From contig CATXUX010000002.1 in NCBI GenBank assembly GCA_958402795.1, positions 81,431 through 145,430 on the forward strand: a stretch of DNA of 64,000 bases, written 5' to 3'. Below, in pieces: positions 1 through 8,004 of the stretch; the first letter of the stretch is position 1, and each line of letters starts with the position of its first letter. Under the pieces are notes generated by a model. It saw only the letters and a list, made by a program, of their open reading frames with translations, did no database searches and was not told the origin of the DNA. Origin of the DNA: an uncultured Lachnospiraceae bacterium. GTDB lineage: Bacteria > Bacillota > Clostridia > Lachnospirales > Lachnospiraceae. Made by a program: the position numbers and the translations under genes.

Positions 1-2
1 AC

Positions 3-1466
3 CCGCCGTCAGCGGTTCTTCTGGAAGCATGTGACCGTCTGGGGATGTATGTCATGGATGAAGCCTTCGACTGCTGGGAGATGGGAAAACAGGCAGGAGA
101 CTACAGCCAGTTTTTCCGGCAGCACTGGAAAGAGGATCTGCGCGCCTTTATCCTGCGTGACCGCTGCCATCCGTCTGTTATTTTCTGGTCTACCGGAAAT
201 GAAATCTTTGAGCGGGGCGGACTCGGAGACGGGTATGCCCTCTGCAATGAGCTCATCGACGAGGTGCGCGCGCTGGACGGCAGCCGTCTCATTACGAATG
301 GATTCTGTTCCTTCTGGAGTGGTCTGGATGACGAGGGAATGCGGCGCATTTATGGTCATATCGGAGATTCCCAGGCGTCGCTCCAAAATGTGGATCCCGG
401 AACACAGGATACTTCGCTGGAAGACGTCAGCGAACCGTTTGTCAATAATCTGGACGTGGTGGGATATAACTATCTGGACAATCATTATGAGCTGGCAGGA
501 AAGCTCTATCCGGAGCGCGTGATCGTGGGAACGGAAAGCTACCCGAAAGAGATGGATCGGGTATGGGAGAAAGTGGAACAGCTTCCGTACATAATCGGTG
601 ATTTTACGTGGACTTGCTATGATTATATCGGTGAGGCAGGCATCGGAAAATCTGCTTTTTTCGACGATGCGCACGCAGCGGCGCAAAATGTAATGCTTAC
701 GATGAGTTCGCATACGTCACCGTTCCCGTGGCGTCTCGGCAATGATGCGGATTTTGATATTAACGGAAATCTGCTGCCGCAGGGCCATTTCCGGCGGATC
801 CTCTGGGGAAGTTCCGAGACTTACATCTGTTCTTACGATCCGGCGGTATATGGAAAAACGGAAGTTGTCAGCATGTGGGGTTGGCCGGACGTCTCAGAAA
901 ACTGGAACTGGCGCGGACAGGAAGGAAATATGGTGCAAGTGCTTGTTTATTCTGCGGCGGAAGAGGTAGAATTGTATCTGAATGGAAAATCAGTCGGAAT
1001 TCACCCGGCAGGAAAAGAACACCGCTTTACTGCTGCGTTTGAACTGCCTTACGAACCGGGGAGGCTGGAAGCAGTAAGTCGGTGCGGCGGAACGGAAATT
1101 TCGCGCAGTACACTTTCCTCCACGGGGGAAGCGGCCTCTGTTCGGCTTGTACCTGAAAAAATAAACCTTACGGCGGACGGGCAGTCGCTTGCCTATGTCG
1201 GTGTGGAGATCGTGGATGCGTCCGGTGCAGTTGTGACAGACGCCGCTGTTTCGCTGACTGCCAGGGTATCCGGCAGCGCCACGCTTGCAGGGTTTGGATC
1301 CGGAAACCCGGTCACTGCAGAAAACTATACTGCAGGGAAATTTACTACTTACCGCGGAAAATGTATGGCTGTCCTGCGAAGCGGCCGGGAAGAAGGCGAG
1401 ACGATGCTGACCGTATCCGCGCCGGGACTCGGGAGCGCCGAAATAAAAATAAGAGGAGAACAATAG
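3..1466 (+). CDS. Glycoside hydrolase family 2 (beta-galactosidase-like), 5'-truncated by the window
   Basis: The reading frame is open from base 3, so the N-terminal sugar-binding and Ig-like domains lie upstream; 487 residues are visible. The start of the TIM barrel shows PPSAVLLEACDRLG. The proton-donor Glu lies in WSTGNE and the probable nucleophile Glu in VGTESYP, as in GH2 enzymes. After the barrel come a DUF4982-like beta domain (around EVELYLNGKSVG) and a second Ig-like C-terminal domain (around LVPEKINLTADGQS). No signal peptide can be judged. GH2 enzymes hydrolyse beta-galactosides, glucuronides or mannosides; the substrate cannot be told here. The stop lies four bases before the next start, so the two genes share an mRNA. 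Sure of the family, not of the substrate. Confidence 0.9.
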   Translation, partial: PPSAVLLEACDRLGMYVMDEAFDCWEMGKQAGDYSQFFRQHWKEDLRAFILRDRCHPSVIFWSTGNEIFERGGLGDGYALCNELIDEVRALDGSRLITNGFCSFWSGLDDEGMRRIYGHIGDSQASLQNVDPGTQDTSLEDVSEPFVNNLDVVGYNYLDNHYELAGKLYPERVIVGTESYPKEMDRVWEKVEQLPYIIGDFTWTCYDYIGEAGIGKSAFFDDAHAAAQNVMLTMSSHTSPFPWRLGNDADFDINGNLLPQGHFRRILWGSSETYICSYDPAVYGKTEVVSMWGWPDVSENWNWRGQEGNMVQVLVYSAAEEVELYLNGKSVGIHPAGKEHRFTAAFELPYEPGRLEAVSRCGGTEISRSTLSSTGEAASVRLVPEKINLTADGQSLAYVGVEIVDASGAVVTDAAVSLTARVSGSATLAGFGSGNPVTAENYTAGKFTTYRGKCMAVLRSGREEGETMLTVSAPGLGSAEIKIRGEQ

Positions 1467-1470
1467 AAAT

Positions 1471-2880
1471 ATGGGTGGTTTTTTTGGAGTGGCTTCAAAG
1501 AAAAATTGTACGTTGGAGTTGTTTTATGGAGTAGATTACCATTCCCATCTGGGAACAAGACGAGGCGGAATGGCGATGTATGGCGGGCAGGGATTTCAAA
1601 GGGCGATTCACAATATCGAGAACTCACCGTTCCGCACGAAGTTTGAGAAAGATGCAGAAGAACTGGAGGGCAATCTGGGAATCGGCTGTATTTCCGATTA
1701 TGAGCCGCAGCCGCTTATGGTGCAGTCGCATCTGGGCAGTTTCGCAATCACAACGGTTGGCAAGATCAACAATCAGGAAGAATTGCTGCAGAAGATTTAC
1801 CAGGATGGACGCACACATTTTCAGGAGATGAGCGGCGGCATGATCAATGCGACAGAGCTGATTGCCGCGCTGATCTGTAAAGGGGAAAGTATTGTGGATG
1901 GAATCCGGTATGTGCAGGAGATTGTGGACGGTTCCATGACCATGCTTGTGATGACGAAAGATGGAATTTATGCGGCGCGTGATAAATATGGCCGTACACC
2001 GGTCGCGATCGGACAGAGGGAGGACGGATATTGTATCTCGTTTGAAAATTTTGCATATCTGAATCTTGGATATACACATTATAAAGAACTTGGGCCGGCA
2101 GAGATTGCATTTGTGACGCCGGAAAGCGTAGAGACCGTCAGTCCGGCGGGAGAGGAAATGAAGATCTGTTCCTTTTTATGGGTATACTATGGGTATCCGA
2201 CGGCTTCATATGAAGGAGTCAATGTGGAGGAAATGCGCTACAAATGCGGTAGTATGCTGGCGAAGCGGGACGGCGACTCGGTAAAGCCGGATATGGCGGC
2301 GGGAGTGCCGGACTCTGGAATCGCACACGCGATCGGCTATGCGAATGAATCCGGAATCCCTTATGCAAGGCCGTTTATCAAATATACGCCGACGTGGCCG
2401 AGGTCGTTTATGCCTACGAATCAGAGTCAGCGGGAGCTGATCGCCCGAATGAAGCTCATTCCGGTTCCGGCACTGATTGAGAATAAAAAGTTGCTGCTGA
2501 TCGATGATTCCATTGTCCGGGGCACGCAGCTTCGGGAAACGACGGAATTCTTATACCAGAGCGGCGCCAAAGAAGTCCATGTCCGTCCGGCATGCCCGCC
2601 GCTTCTGTACGGGTGCAAATATCTGAACTTCTCACGCTCCAAGTCCGATCTGGATCTGATCACACGAAGGGTGATCGAGGAACGGGAAGAAGAAGTTACC
2701 CCGGAAGTGCTGGAAGAGTATTCAGATCCGCATTGCCCGAAATATGACGAGATGGTGGAAGAGATCAGAAAACGTCAGAACTTCACGACATTACGATATC
2801 ACCGGCTGGACGATCTGATTGAGTCGATCGGTCTCTCACCGTGTAAGCTGTGTACATACTGCTTCAATGGGAAAGAATGA
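1471..2880 (+). CDS. Amidophosphoribosyltransferase-like protein lacking the catalytic N-terminal Cys
   Basis: This 469-residue protein has the PurF layout: an N-terminal class II glutaminase-like domain (about 1-230) and a C-terminal type I phosphoribosyltransferase domain with the PRPP loop LLLIDDSIVRGTQ. True PurF begins, after Met removal, with the nucleophile Cys of MCGFFG or MCGIFG; here the start reads MGGFFGVASK and the usual LQHRGQ region is LGTRRGG. The protein therefore should not release ammonia from glutamine in the normal way. The C-terminal CKLCTYC could be part of an iron-sulfur site, since some PurF proteins carry 4Fe-4S. The start is fixed by AGAGGAGAAC upstream, overlapping the GH2 stop. 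It is not in a purine operon. It may be an ammonia-dependent PurF or a paralogue of unknown role. Confidence 0.85.
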   Translation: MGGFFGVASKKNCTLELFYGVDYHSHLGTRRGGMAMYGGQGFQRAIHNIENSPFRTKFEKDAEELEGNLGIGCISDYEPQPLMVQSHLGSFAITTVGKINNQEELLQKIYQDGRTHFQEMSGGMINATELIAALICKGESIVDGIRYVQEIVDGSMTMLVMTKDGIYAARDKYGRTPVAIGQREDGYCISFENFAYLNLGYTHYKELGPAEIAFVTPESVETVSPAGEEMKICSFLWVYYGYPTASYEGVNVEEMRYKCGSMLAKRDGDSVKPDMAAGVPDSGIAHAIGYANESGIPYARPFIKYTPTWPRSFMPTNQSQRELIARMKLIPVPALIENKKLLLIDDSIVRGTQLRETTEFLYQSGAKEVHVRPACPPLLYGCKYLNFSRSKSDLDLITRRVIEEREEEVTPEVLEEYSDPHCPKYDEMVEEIRKRQNFTTLRYHRLDDLIESIGLSPCKLCTYCFNGKE

Positions 2881-2891
2881 AAATTTTTTTG

Positions 2892-2921
2892 TTGACAGGT
2901 TGTGTGCAAACTGGCTATAAT
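2892..2921 (+). promoter_or_regulatory. Strong sigma-A promoter for the small RNA
   Basis: TTGACA (2892-2897), an 18-base spacer and TATAAT (2916-2921), both hexamers perfect. Predicted transcription start is near 2928. No open reading frame follows before the terminator at 3023. Confidence 0.85.
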
Positions 2922-2927
2922 ATACTT

Positions 2928-3027
2928 AACAAGACAGCTGAAGTGATGGCCGCATCCCATCTGCTTCAGTAAAATAAGTTTCTACGAATAGACGTCTACT
3001 CTACCAAAGTCAGGGCGTCTATTTTTT
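2928..3027 (+). ncRNA. Orphan small RNA of about 100 nt
   Basis: A perfect promoter is followed by two hairpins and a T-run, with no reading frame. Hairpin 1 pairs CTGAAG (2938-2943) with CTTCAG (2964-2969), with an inner GATGG/CCATC stem. Hairpin 2 pairs AATAGACG (2987-2994) with CGTCTATT (3016-3023) and runs into T's, as in an intrinsic terminator. The single-stranded stretch between them contains TTTCTAC. The purine riboswitch was considered but the P2/P3 loops are missing. The next gene (3257) has its own -10 beyond the terminator, so this is more likely a free-standing RNA than a leader. Family unknown. Confidence 0.6.
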
Positions 3028-3148
3028 ATGCTTGTCATCGAAGCTTTTGTTATAGCTTAAAGGATAACATATTATTGTTTGTTTTGGAAGATTTAAGAAT
3101 CGGATTGTGTAGAAAATAAAAGATAAATAAGAAATTTCTTTTAAACTA

Positions 3149-3157
3149 TGCTATAAT
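3149..3157 (+). promoter_or_regulatory. Extended -10 promoter for ybaK
   Basis: TGC followed by TATAAT (3152-3157) forms an extended -10 about 100 bases before the gene. No good -35 is seen. The rest of 3028-3250 is AT-rich and I see nothing else in it. Confidence 0.5.
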
Positions 3158-3256
3158 GCAGTTGATCATATTGATGATATCAAAAAGTATGGGTGTATGC
3201 TATATCAAAATGAGGATGCATGAATATTTTTTAGTTAGTTTATATGAGGTTTGTAT

Positions 3257-3742
3257 ATGAGTAAAAAAGAATTAAAAACAAATGCGATGCGGATTTTGGA
3301 TTCCAAGAAGATTCCATACACGTATCAGACGTATGAGTGCGATGAATTTACGGATGGGATTGAGACTGCGGACAAACTGGGACTGGAGCATGATCTGGTG
3401 TTTAAGACCATTGTTACGACGGGAAAGAGCGGTGAGCATTATGTGTTCGTGATACCGATCGAGAAAGAGATTGATTTTAAGAAAGCTGCCAGAGTGGTGG
3501 GAGAAAAGTCTCTGGAGATGCTTCCTCTCAAGGATCTTACCAAAGTGACCGGGTATGTCCGGGGAGGCTGCACGGCGATTGGGATGAAGAAGAAATTTCC
3601 TGTTGTGATTCAGGCGGATGCACGGAAACAGGAAGCGATTTATGTCAGCGGAGGCAGGATCGGCATGCAGTTGAAGCTGTCTCCGCTGGATCTTGGACGT
3701 GCGGCGGACGCTGTGTTCGGCGATGTTGTCCGGGACCTATAA
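3257..3742 (+). CDS. ybaK: Cys-tRNA(Pro)/(Cys) deacylase, YbaK/EbsC family
   Basis: This 161-residue protein matches the YbaK family in length and layout; the family hydrolyses mischarged Cys-tRNA(Pro) in trans as translational proofreading. Visible family features are the FKTIVTTG strand, the VIPIEKEIDFKKAA segment with its conserved Lys, the KLTKVTGYVRGGCTAIG-like core (here LTKVTGYVRGGCTAIG) and a C-terminal ELKLSPLDL-type strand. I chose ATG 3257 (MSKKELK) over an upstream TTG because GAGG at 3245-3248 is correctly spaced. It is a single gene with its own promoter; the LysR gene downstream also has its own promoter. Confidence 0.9.
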   Translation: MSKKELKTNAMRILDSKKIPYTYQTYECDEFTDGIETADKLGLEHDLVFKTIVTTGKSGEHYVFVIPIEKEIDFKKAARVVGEKSLEMLPLKDLTKVTGYVRGGCTAIGMKKKFPVVIQADARKQEAIYVSGGRIGMQLKLSPLDLGRAADAVFGDVVRDL

Positions 3743-3769
3743 TTAAGGAAAAAGGGTAAAAGTCAAAAA

Positions 3770-3802
3770 CCTATTGACATGATAGGTAATAAAGGATAAG
3801 AT
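3770..3802 (+). promoter_or_regulatory. Promoter of the LysR gene with a palindrome over the -35
   Basis: TTGACA (3774-3779), 17 bases, TAAGAT (3797-3802). The -35 sits inside the inverted repeat CCTAT (3770-3774) / ATAGG (3782-3786), which could be an autoregulatory operator. Confidence 0.75.
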
Positions 3803-3828
3803 AACAGTCAGAAGAATATTCACTGTAA

Positions 3829-3870
3829 ATGCTCCGCGTGGACTGAAGCGGCAGGAGAAGTCCGGGGCAT
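3829..3870 (+). other. Stem-loop in the 5' leader of the LysR mRNA
   Basis: ATGCTCC (3829-3835) can pair with GGGGCAT (3864-3870), and GGACT (3840-3844) with AGTCC (3859-3863), in a leader of about 95 bases. No known riboswitch consensus was recognised and there is no terminator. Confidence 0.4.
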
Positions 3871-3905
3871 ATCTTGGATGGAAGGACAGAAAGCAGAGAT
3901 AGAAT

Positions 3906-4835
3906 ATGACACTGACACAGTTAAATTATATTATTACAATAGCAGAGACAAAATCCCTGAATAAAGCAGCGGAGCGGTTGTATGTATCACAACCCTCTTT
4001 AACCAGTGCAGTAAAGGAGCTGGAAAAAGAGCTTGGAATTACATTATTTTACAGGAGCGGAAGAGGCGTTACCCTGACCAATGACGGAACCGAATTTCTG
4101 CTTTATGCCAGGCAGATTTACAGCCAGTACGAAAGCGTGCTCGAAAGATATGGGAAGGGAGGCGCCTATAAGAAAAAGTTCGGTGTGTCCACTCAGCATT
4201 ATTCCTTTGCGGTAAAGGCATTTGTCGATATGGTGAAGGAATATGATATGTCAAAATATGAGTTTGCCATAAGGGAAACGAAGACGGTAGAAGTAATCAG
4301 TGATGTCAGCACAATGAAAAGTGAGATCGGCGTTTTGTATTTAAGTGAGTTTAACCGCAAATCAATCGAAAAGCTTCTGCGGTCAGCCGGACTGGAATTT
4401 CATCCGTTGATAGAGTGCAAGGCTTATGTATACATATGGAAGCATCATCCGCTGGCGCGGCAGAAGACGATCCGCTTTGAAGAACTTGCAGGGTATCCGT
4501 GCCTCGCTTTTGAACAGGGAGATAATACGTCTTTTTATTTTGCAGAGGAGATCCTTTCTACCAATGAATATGCACAGATGATCAGAGCGAATGACAGAGC
4601 CACAATGTTGAATCTGATGGTGGGACTGAACGGCTATACACTGTGCTCGGGTATTATATGTGAAGAGTTAAACGGAAACGATTATGTGGCGGTTCCTTTC
4701 CAGGATGATGAGAACAATCCCAACAGTGTGATGGAGATCGGTTATATCGCCCGCAAGAACACACTGCTCAGTAAGATGGGAGAAGAATATGTCGGAAAAC
4801 TGAAAAAATGTCTGAATCTTCCGGATATAGATTGA
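3906..4835 (+). CDS. LysR-family transcriptional regulator of the sulfur/peptide salvage cluster
   Basis: 309 residues, the normal LysR length. The winged HTH fills residues 1-65 (LTQLNYIITIAETKSLNKAA then LYVSQPSLTSAVKELEKELG), followed by a linker helix and a substrate-binding domain. The ligand is unknown; LysR proteins next to cysteine or methionine genes often sense O-acetylserine or related compounds. It stands directly upstream of, and in line with, the PLP enzyme operon. The mRNA ends in a terminator that overlaps the stop codon, so expression is separate from the operon. Regulation of the two promoters at 4865 and 7883 by this protein is inference from position. Confidence 0.9.
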   Translation: MTLTQLNYIITIAETKSLNKAAERLYVSQPSLTSAVKELEKELGITLFYRSGRGVTLTNDGTEFLLYARQIYSQYESVLERYGKGGAYKKKFGVSTQHYSFAVKAFVDMVKEYDMSKYEFAIRETKTVEVISDVSTMKSEIGVLYLSEFNRKSIEKLLRSAGLEFHPLIECKAYVYIWKHHPLARQKTIRFEELAGYPCLAFEQGDNTSFYFAEEILSTNEYAQMIRANDRATMLNLMVGLNGYTLCSGIICEELNGNDYVAVPFQDDENNPNSVMEIGYIARKNTLLSKMGEEYVGKLKKCLNLPDID

Positions 4836-4858
4836 CTCTATATCCGGACATTTTTTTT
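4820..4858 (+). terminator. Intrinsic terminator overlapping the LysR stop codon
   Basis: TCCGGATATAGA (4820-4831) pairs perfectly with TCTATATCCGGA (4837-4848), followed by eight T's. The stop codon TGA (4833-4835) lies in the loop. Confidence 0.9.
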
Positions 4859-4864
4859 GTGTAT

Positions 4865-4893
4865 TAGGAAGAGTCAGTTCTCTATGGTAATAT
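4865..4893 (+). promoter_or_regulatory. Promoter of the PLP enzyme/M20/GNAT operon
   Basis: Weak -35 TAGGAA (4865-4870), 17 bases, -10 TAATAT (4888-4893). The spacer ends in CTCTATGG, and TATTAG precedes the -35; both elements recur at the promoter at 7883. A poor -35 fits an activator-dependent (LysR-type) promoter. Confidence 0.6.
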
Positions 4894-4931
4894 ATCAATA
4901 TGAGAAAGCGGGATGAAAGGAAAGAAATGAT

Positions 4932-6116
4932 ATGAGTAAAAGCAGTATTGAGACCCGATGTATTCACTTGCGGGAAAAAGAAACCAATCCCTATGGGGCA
5001 ATCAGCTATCCGATCTTTCAGACGGCAACCTTTGCGCATCCCGGAGTAGGAAAAAGTACGGGTTTTGACTATACACGACATAAAAATCCCACAAGAGACC
5101 ATCTGGAAAAGATTCTTGCTTCTATCGAAAACGGAACGGATGCGTTTGCCTATGCAAGCGGGATGGCTGCGATTACAGCGGTTATGGAGCTGTTCCACCC
5201 CGGGGATCATTTGATTATAGAGGAGGATCTGTACGGAGGAAGCGTTCGATTGTTTGAGCAGATTAGCCGGAAGAATGGAATCACGTTTACGGCCTTTGAT
5301 CTGAGCAATGAATCCATGGAAGAGCATTTTACCGGACATACAAAGGCTGTATTTCTGGAAACACCGACGAATCCGATGATGCATGTGGTGGATATAAAAA
5401 AGACGGCAGAGATTGTCCATGCTCATGGAGCGCTGCTGATTGTGGATAATACGTTCCTCTCACCTTATTTCCAGAATCCGTTGGATCTGGGAGCAGATAT
5501 CGTAGTTCACAGCGGAACAAAATATTTAAGCGGTCATAATGATACGGTATCCGGGGTTGTGGTGACCAATTCCGAGGAGATTGCGGAGCAGGTATGTTTT
5601 ATCGGCAAGACGACAGGAGCCATGCTTTCGCCCTTTGACAGTTGGCTTCTTATGAGAGGAATCCAGACGTTGCCGGTGCGTATGAGAGCGGCTCAGGAAA
5701 ATGCCAAAAAGCTGGTGGAATGGCTGAAAACACAGAGCTGTGTTACAAAGATCTGGTATCCGGGACTTTCGGATCATCCGGGCCATGAGATTATGAAAAC
5801 GCAGGCAAGAGGCTTTGGGGCCATGATTTCATTTGCGGTAAAGGACAAAGAGACTGCGTGGGGGATTCTGGAAAACATAGAACTGATCCAGTATGCGGAG
5901 AGCCTGGGCGGAACAGAGACGCTTCTGACCTATCCGCTGACACAGACACATGCAGACGTGCCGGAGACTCTTCGGAAAAAGAACGGAATTACAGACTGTC
6001 TGCTGCGTATGTCTGTAGGACTGGAGAATCCGGAAGATCTCATTGCGGATCTGGAACATGCAATCAGCCTTGCACAGAAAGGGGGCAGTAAACATGCAGG
6101 AAGCAGAACAAAATAA
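4932..6116 (+). CDS. Cys/Met-metabolism PLP-dependent enzyme (cystathionine gamma-synthase/lyase family)
   Basis: 394 residues, typical of the family. The PLP-binding Lys is K197 in VVHSGTKYLSGHND; upstream are YASGMAAI (phosphate binding) and VDNTFLSPYF with the Asp that contacts the pyridine nitrogen. The family includes cystathionine gamma-synthase, cystathionine gamma- and beta-lyases, methionine gamma-lyase and O-acetylhomoserine sulfhydrylase, and sequence reading alone does not separate them. With an amino-acid importer, a peptidase and glutathione-transferase homologues in the same cluster, a lyase releasing sulfur from imported cysteine derivatives is the most economical guess. The 3' end overlaps the M20 gene by 23 bases, implying translational coupling. 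Confidence 0.9.
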   Translation: MSKSSIETRCIHLREKETNPYGAISYPIFQTATFAHPGVGKSTGFDYTRHKNPTRDHLEKILASIENGTDAFAYASGMAAITAVMELFHPGDHLIIEEDLYGGSVRLFEQISRKNGITFTAFDLSNESMEEHFTGHTKAVFLETPTNPMMHVVDIKKTAEIVHAHGALLIVDNTFLSPYFQNPLDLGADIVVHSGTKYLSGHNDTVSGVVVTNSEEIAEQVCFIGKTTGAMLSPFDSWLLMRGIQTLPVRMRAAQENAKKLVEWLKTQSCVTKIWYPGLSDHPGHEIMKTQARGFGAMISFAVKDKETAWGILENIELIQYAESLGGTETLLTYPLTQTHADVPETLRKKNGITDCLLRMSVGLENPEDLIADLEHAISLAQKGGSKHAGSRTK

Positions 6117-7329
6117 AACAGAAGAGATCAGTGCAGAACAAGGAAAGCAGGGAAATTGTCAGGTCAATAGAAAACGTCTGCTGCAGCAGTTTTTGAAGCT
6201 TACTGCAATTGACGCAGAGTCTTATCATGAGCGGAAAATGGCGGAATATCTGAAAGAACAGATGCAGGCTCTTGGGATAGAGGCATGGGAGGATGACTGC
6301 GCCGGATATCTGGCAGAGGTCTGCGAAGCGACACTGCACACCGTCGCAGATCCGGCGGGAAATGTGTGGGCGGTTCTGCCGGGAAATCTGGAAAGTGAGA
6401 AGAGGAACAAAGAGAATGCGATCCTTTTTGGCGTTCATATGGATACGGTGAGTCCGGGAAACAGCAAGAAAGCAAAGATTCACGATGACGGAACGATCAC
6501 CTCTGACGGAACAACCATACTGGGAGCAGATGATGCCGCCGGAATTGCGGAGGTGCTGGAGGCACTTTGTGTGATTCAGGAAAGAAACCTGCCCCATCCG
6601 GATATTGAGCTCCTTTTTGCAGCGGCGGAGGAGCCATATTGTCAGGGCAGCAGCCAATTTGATTTCGGCAGATTTCATGCAAAATATGCGTATGTTATGG
6701 ATCTGAGCGGCGATGTGGGAACGGCTGCGCTTTCGGCTCCGGCGATCTATTCCCTGACGATCCGCGTGAAAGGGAGAAGCGCTCACGCGGGGTTTGCGCC
6801 GGAAAATGGTGTCCATGCAATCGCTGTGGCTGCAAAGGCAGTTGCGGATCTTCCATTTGGCCGTGTGGAAGAAAATACCACAGTAAATCTTGGTACGATT
6901 CAGGGGGGAACGGGGAAAAACATTGTCCCGGAGGAAGTCGTTCTCACCGGAGAAATCCGCAGTATGGACACCGGGAAGGCAGAGAAGTGGAGCGGAAGGA
7001 TCAGGAAGACATTTGAGAAGTACGCGCAGGAAGCGGGGGCATCGATAGATTTTCTTGCGGAAAAAGCTTTCGATGCCTATGAGATTGAACCCGATGCTCC
7101 CGTTGTGAAACTTTTTGAACAGGCGGCAGGGCAAGTCAGACTTCCGGTTCGTCTGATCAAGACCTTCGGAGGCAGTGACAATAATCATATCAATGCAGGA
7201 GGCATTTCCGGAATCGTCCTTGCAAATGCCATGTATGACGCTCACACGCTTCAGGAGAGTACAAATTTAACGGATATGGAGCGCTGTACAAAGCTGCTCC
7301 TGGAGATAATCAGGGCAGCAGCGCAGTGA
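6094..7329 (+). CDS. M20-family metallopeptidase, tripeptidase T-like
   Basis: 411 residues from ATG 6094, chosen because AAAGGGGG stands 7-14 bases upstream; a longer frame from 6043 lacks such a site. M20 metal ligands are visible in order: GVHMDTV, LGADDAAG, the catalytic EE pair in AAAEEPYCQG, and a late His in MYDAHTLQE. The lid domain with GRSAHAGFAPENG lies in the middle. The closest type is PepT/PepT2 rather than the M20D amidohydrolases. It probably trims small peptides or conjugates such as Cys-Gly or gamma-peptides brought in by the importer; the substrate is inference. It sits between the PLP enzyme and a GNAT in one operon. Confidence 0.88.
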   Translation: MQEAEQNKTEEISAEQGKQGNCQVNRKRLLQQFLKLTAIDAESYHERKMAEYLKEQMQALGIEAWEDDCAGYLAEVCEATLHTVADPAGNVWAVLPGNLESEKRNKENAILFGVHMDTVSPGNSKKAKIHDDGTITSDGTTILGADDAAGIAEVLEALCVIQERNLPHPDIELLFAAAEEPYCQGSSQFDFGRFHAKYAYVMDLSGDVGTAALSAPAIYSLTIRVKGRSAHAGFAPENGVHAIAVAAKAVADLPFGRVEENTTVNLGTIQGGTGKNIVPEEVVLTGEIRSMDTGKAEKWSGRIRKTFEKYAQEAGASIDFLAEKAFDAYEIEPDAPVVKLFEQAAGQVRLPVRLIKTFGGSDNNHINAGGISGIVLANAMYDAHTLQESTNLTDMERCTKLLLEIIRAAAQ

Positions 7330-7382
7330 CAAAAAAACACACGCTAAAAGAATAGTACAAATACACAGGGAGGTTTAGAACG

Positions 7383-7814
7383 TTGGATGTAATCAGAGCA
7401 GAAAAGACATGGCAGCAGGCGGGGAATCATTATGTCCGGACGGAGGCTATGGTAAAGGGGTTTCAGATTCCTCTTGAGATGGAATTTGATTCTTACGATA
7501 CAGCGAATGCAAAATATATTGTCGCACTTGACGGTGTCCTGCCGGTGGGAACATGCAGACTGCGCCTGACAGGAGATAAAACAGGAAAAATAGAGCGGGT
7601 ATGCGTGCTGGAATCATACCGGAAGAAAGGCGTCGGACGTCAGGTGATCCAGGGTGCAGAGAAATGGCTGGAACAGCTTGGGGTAAAGAAGATCATTATT
7701 ACAAGCAGGGAAGAAGCGGCAGGCTTCTACGAGAAGCTTGGCTATCGGGCGGACTGGTCAAAGAAAGAAGGAACAGGACAGTTTGTCTGCGTGTATACAG
7801 AGAAAGAGTTATGA
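7383..7814 (+). CDS. GNAT-family N-acetyltransferase
   Basis: 143 residues, TTG start at 7383 supported by GGGAGG at 7368-7373. The acetyl-CoA loop is RKKGVGRQV after strand beta-4 (GKIERVCVL), and the C-terminal FYEKLGYRA motif is typical of GNAT proteins (YjcF-like). It is the last gene of the first salvage operon, ending at a strong terminator. In Bacillus subtilis S-substituted cysteine salvage (the ytmI-type and yxe operons) a GNAT acts beside an amidohydrolase and cystine-type importer, so an N-acetylation step on a cysteine derivative is possible. That link is by analogy only. Confidence 0.85.
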   Translation: MDVIRAEKTWQQAGNHYVRTEAMVKGFQIPLEMEFDSYDTANAKYIVALDGVLPVGTCRLRLTGDKTGKIERVCVLESYRKKGVGRQVIQGAEKWLEQLGVKKIIITSREEAAGFYEKLGYRADWSKKEGTGQFVCVYTEKEL

Positions 7815-7837
7815 CGTGTGTGCGATCATAAAAAACG

Positions 7838-7876
7838 GGTTGATATAAATTTATTTTATATCAGCCTATTTTTTTT
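7838..7876 (+). terminator. Intrinsic terminator after the GNAT gene
   Basis: GGTTGATATAAA (7838-7849) pairs with TTTATATCAGCC (7855-7866), then a T-rich tract to 7876. Confidence 0.9.
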
Positions 7877-7882
7877 GCATAT

Positions 7883-7911
7883 TAGACAGCGCTTTTGCTC
7901 TGTGGTAGTAT
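7883..7911 (+). promoter_or_regulatory. Promoter of the glutathione transferase/ABC importer operon
   Basis: -35 TAGACA (7883-7888), 17 bases, -10 TAGTAT (7906-7911). The spacer end CTCTGTGG and the flanking TATTAG match the promoter at 4865 in sequence and spacing, suggesting one regulator for both operons. Confidence 0.65.
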
Positions 7912-8004
7912 AACTGACATGGAAAACATATTAACCAGATAGGAAAATGGGAACTGAAAAAGCAGATCAGAACATCTGAAGACGTTCAGAAGGAGGAATG
8001 ATAC

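Noticed and set aside
2938..2985. Purine riboswitch (TTTCTAC resembles its J2/3 segment)
   Set aside because: No matching P1/P2/P3 arrangement or loop sequences, and a terminator follows with an independent promoter for the next gene.
6064..7245. 393-codon minus-strand frame opposite the M20 peptidase
   Set aside because: Shadow of a convincing gene; no family, no ribosome site, Cys/Arg-rich nonsense composition.
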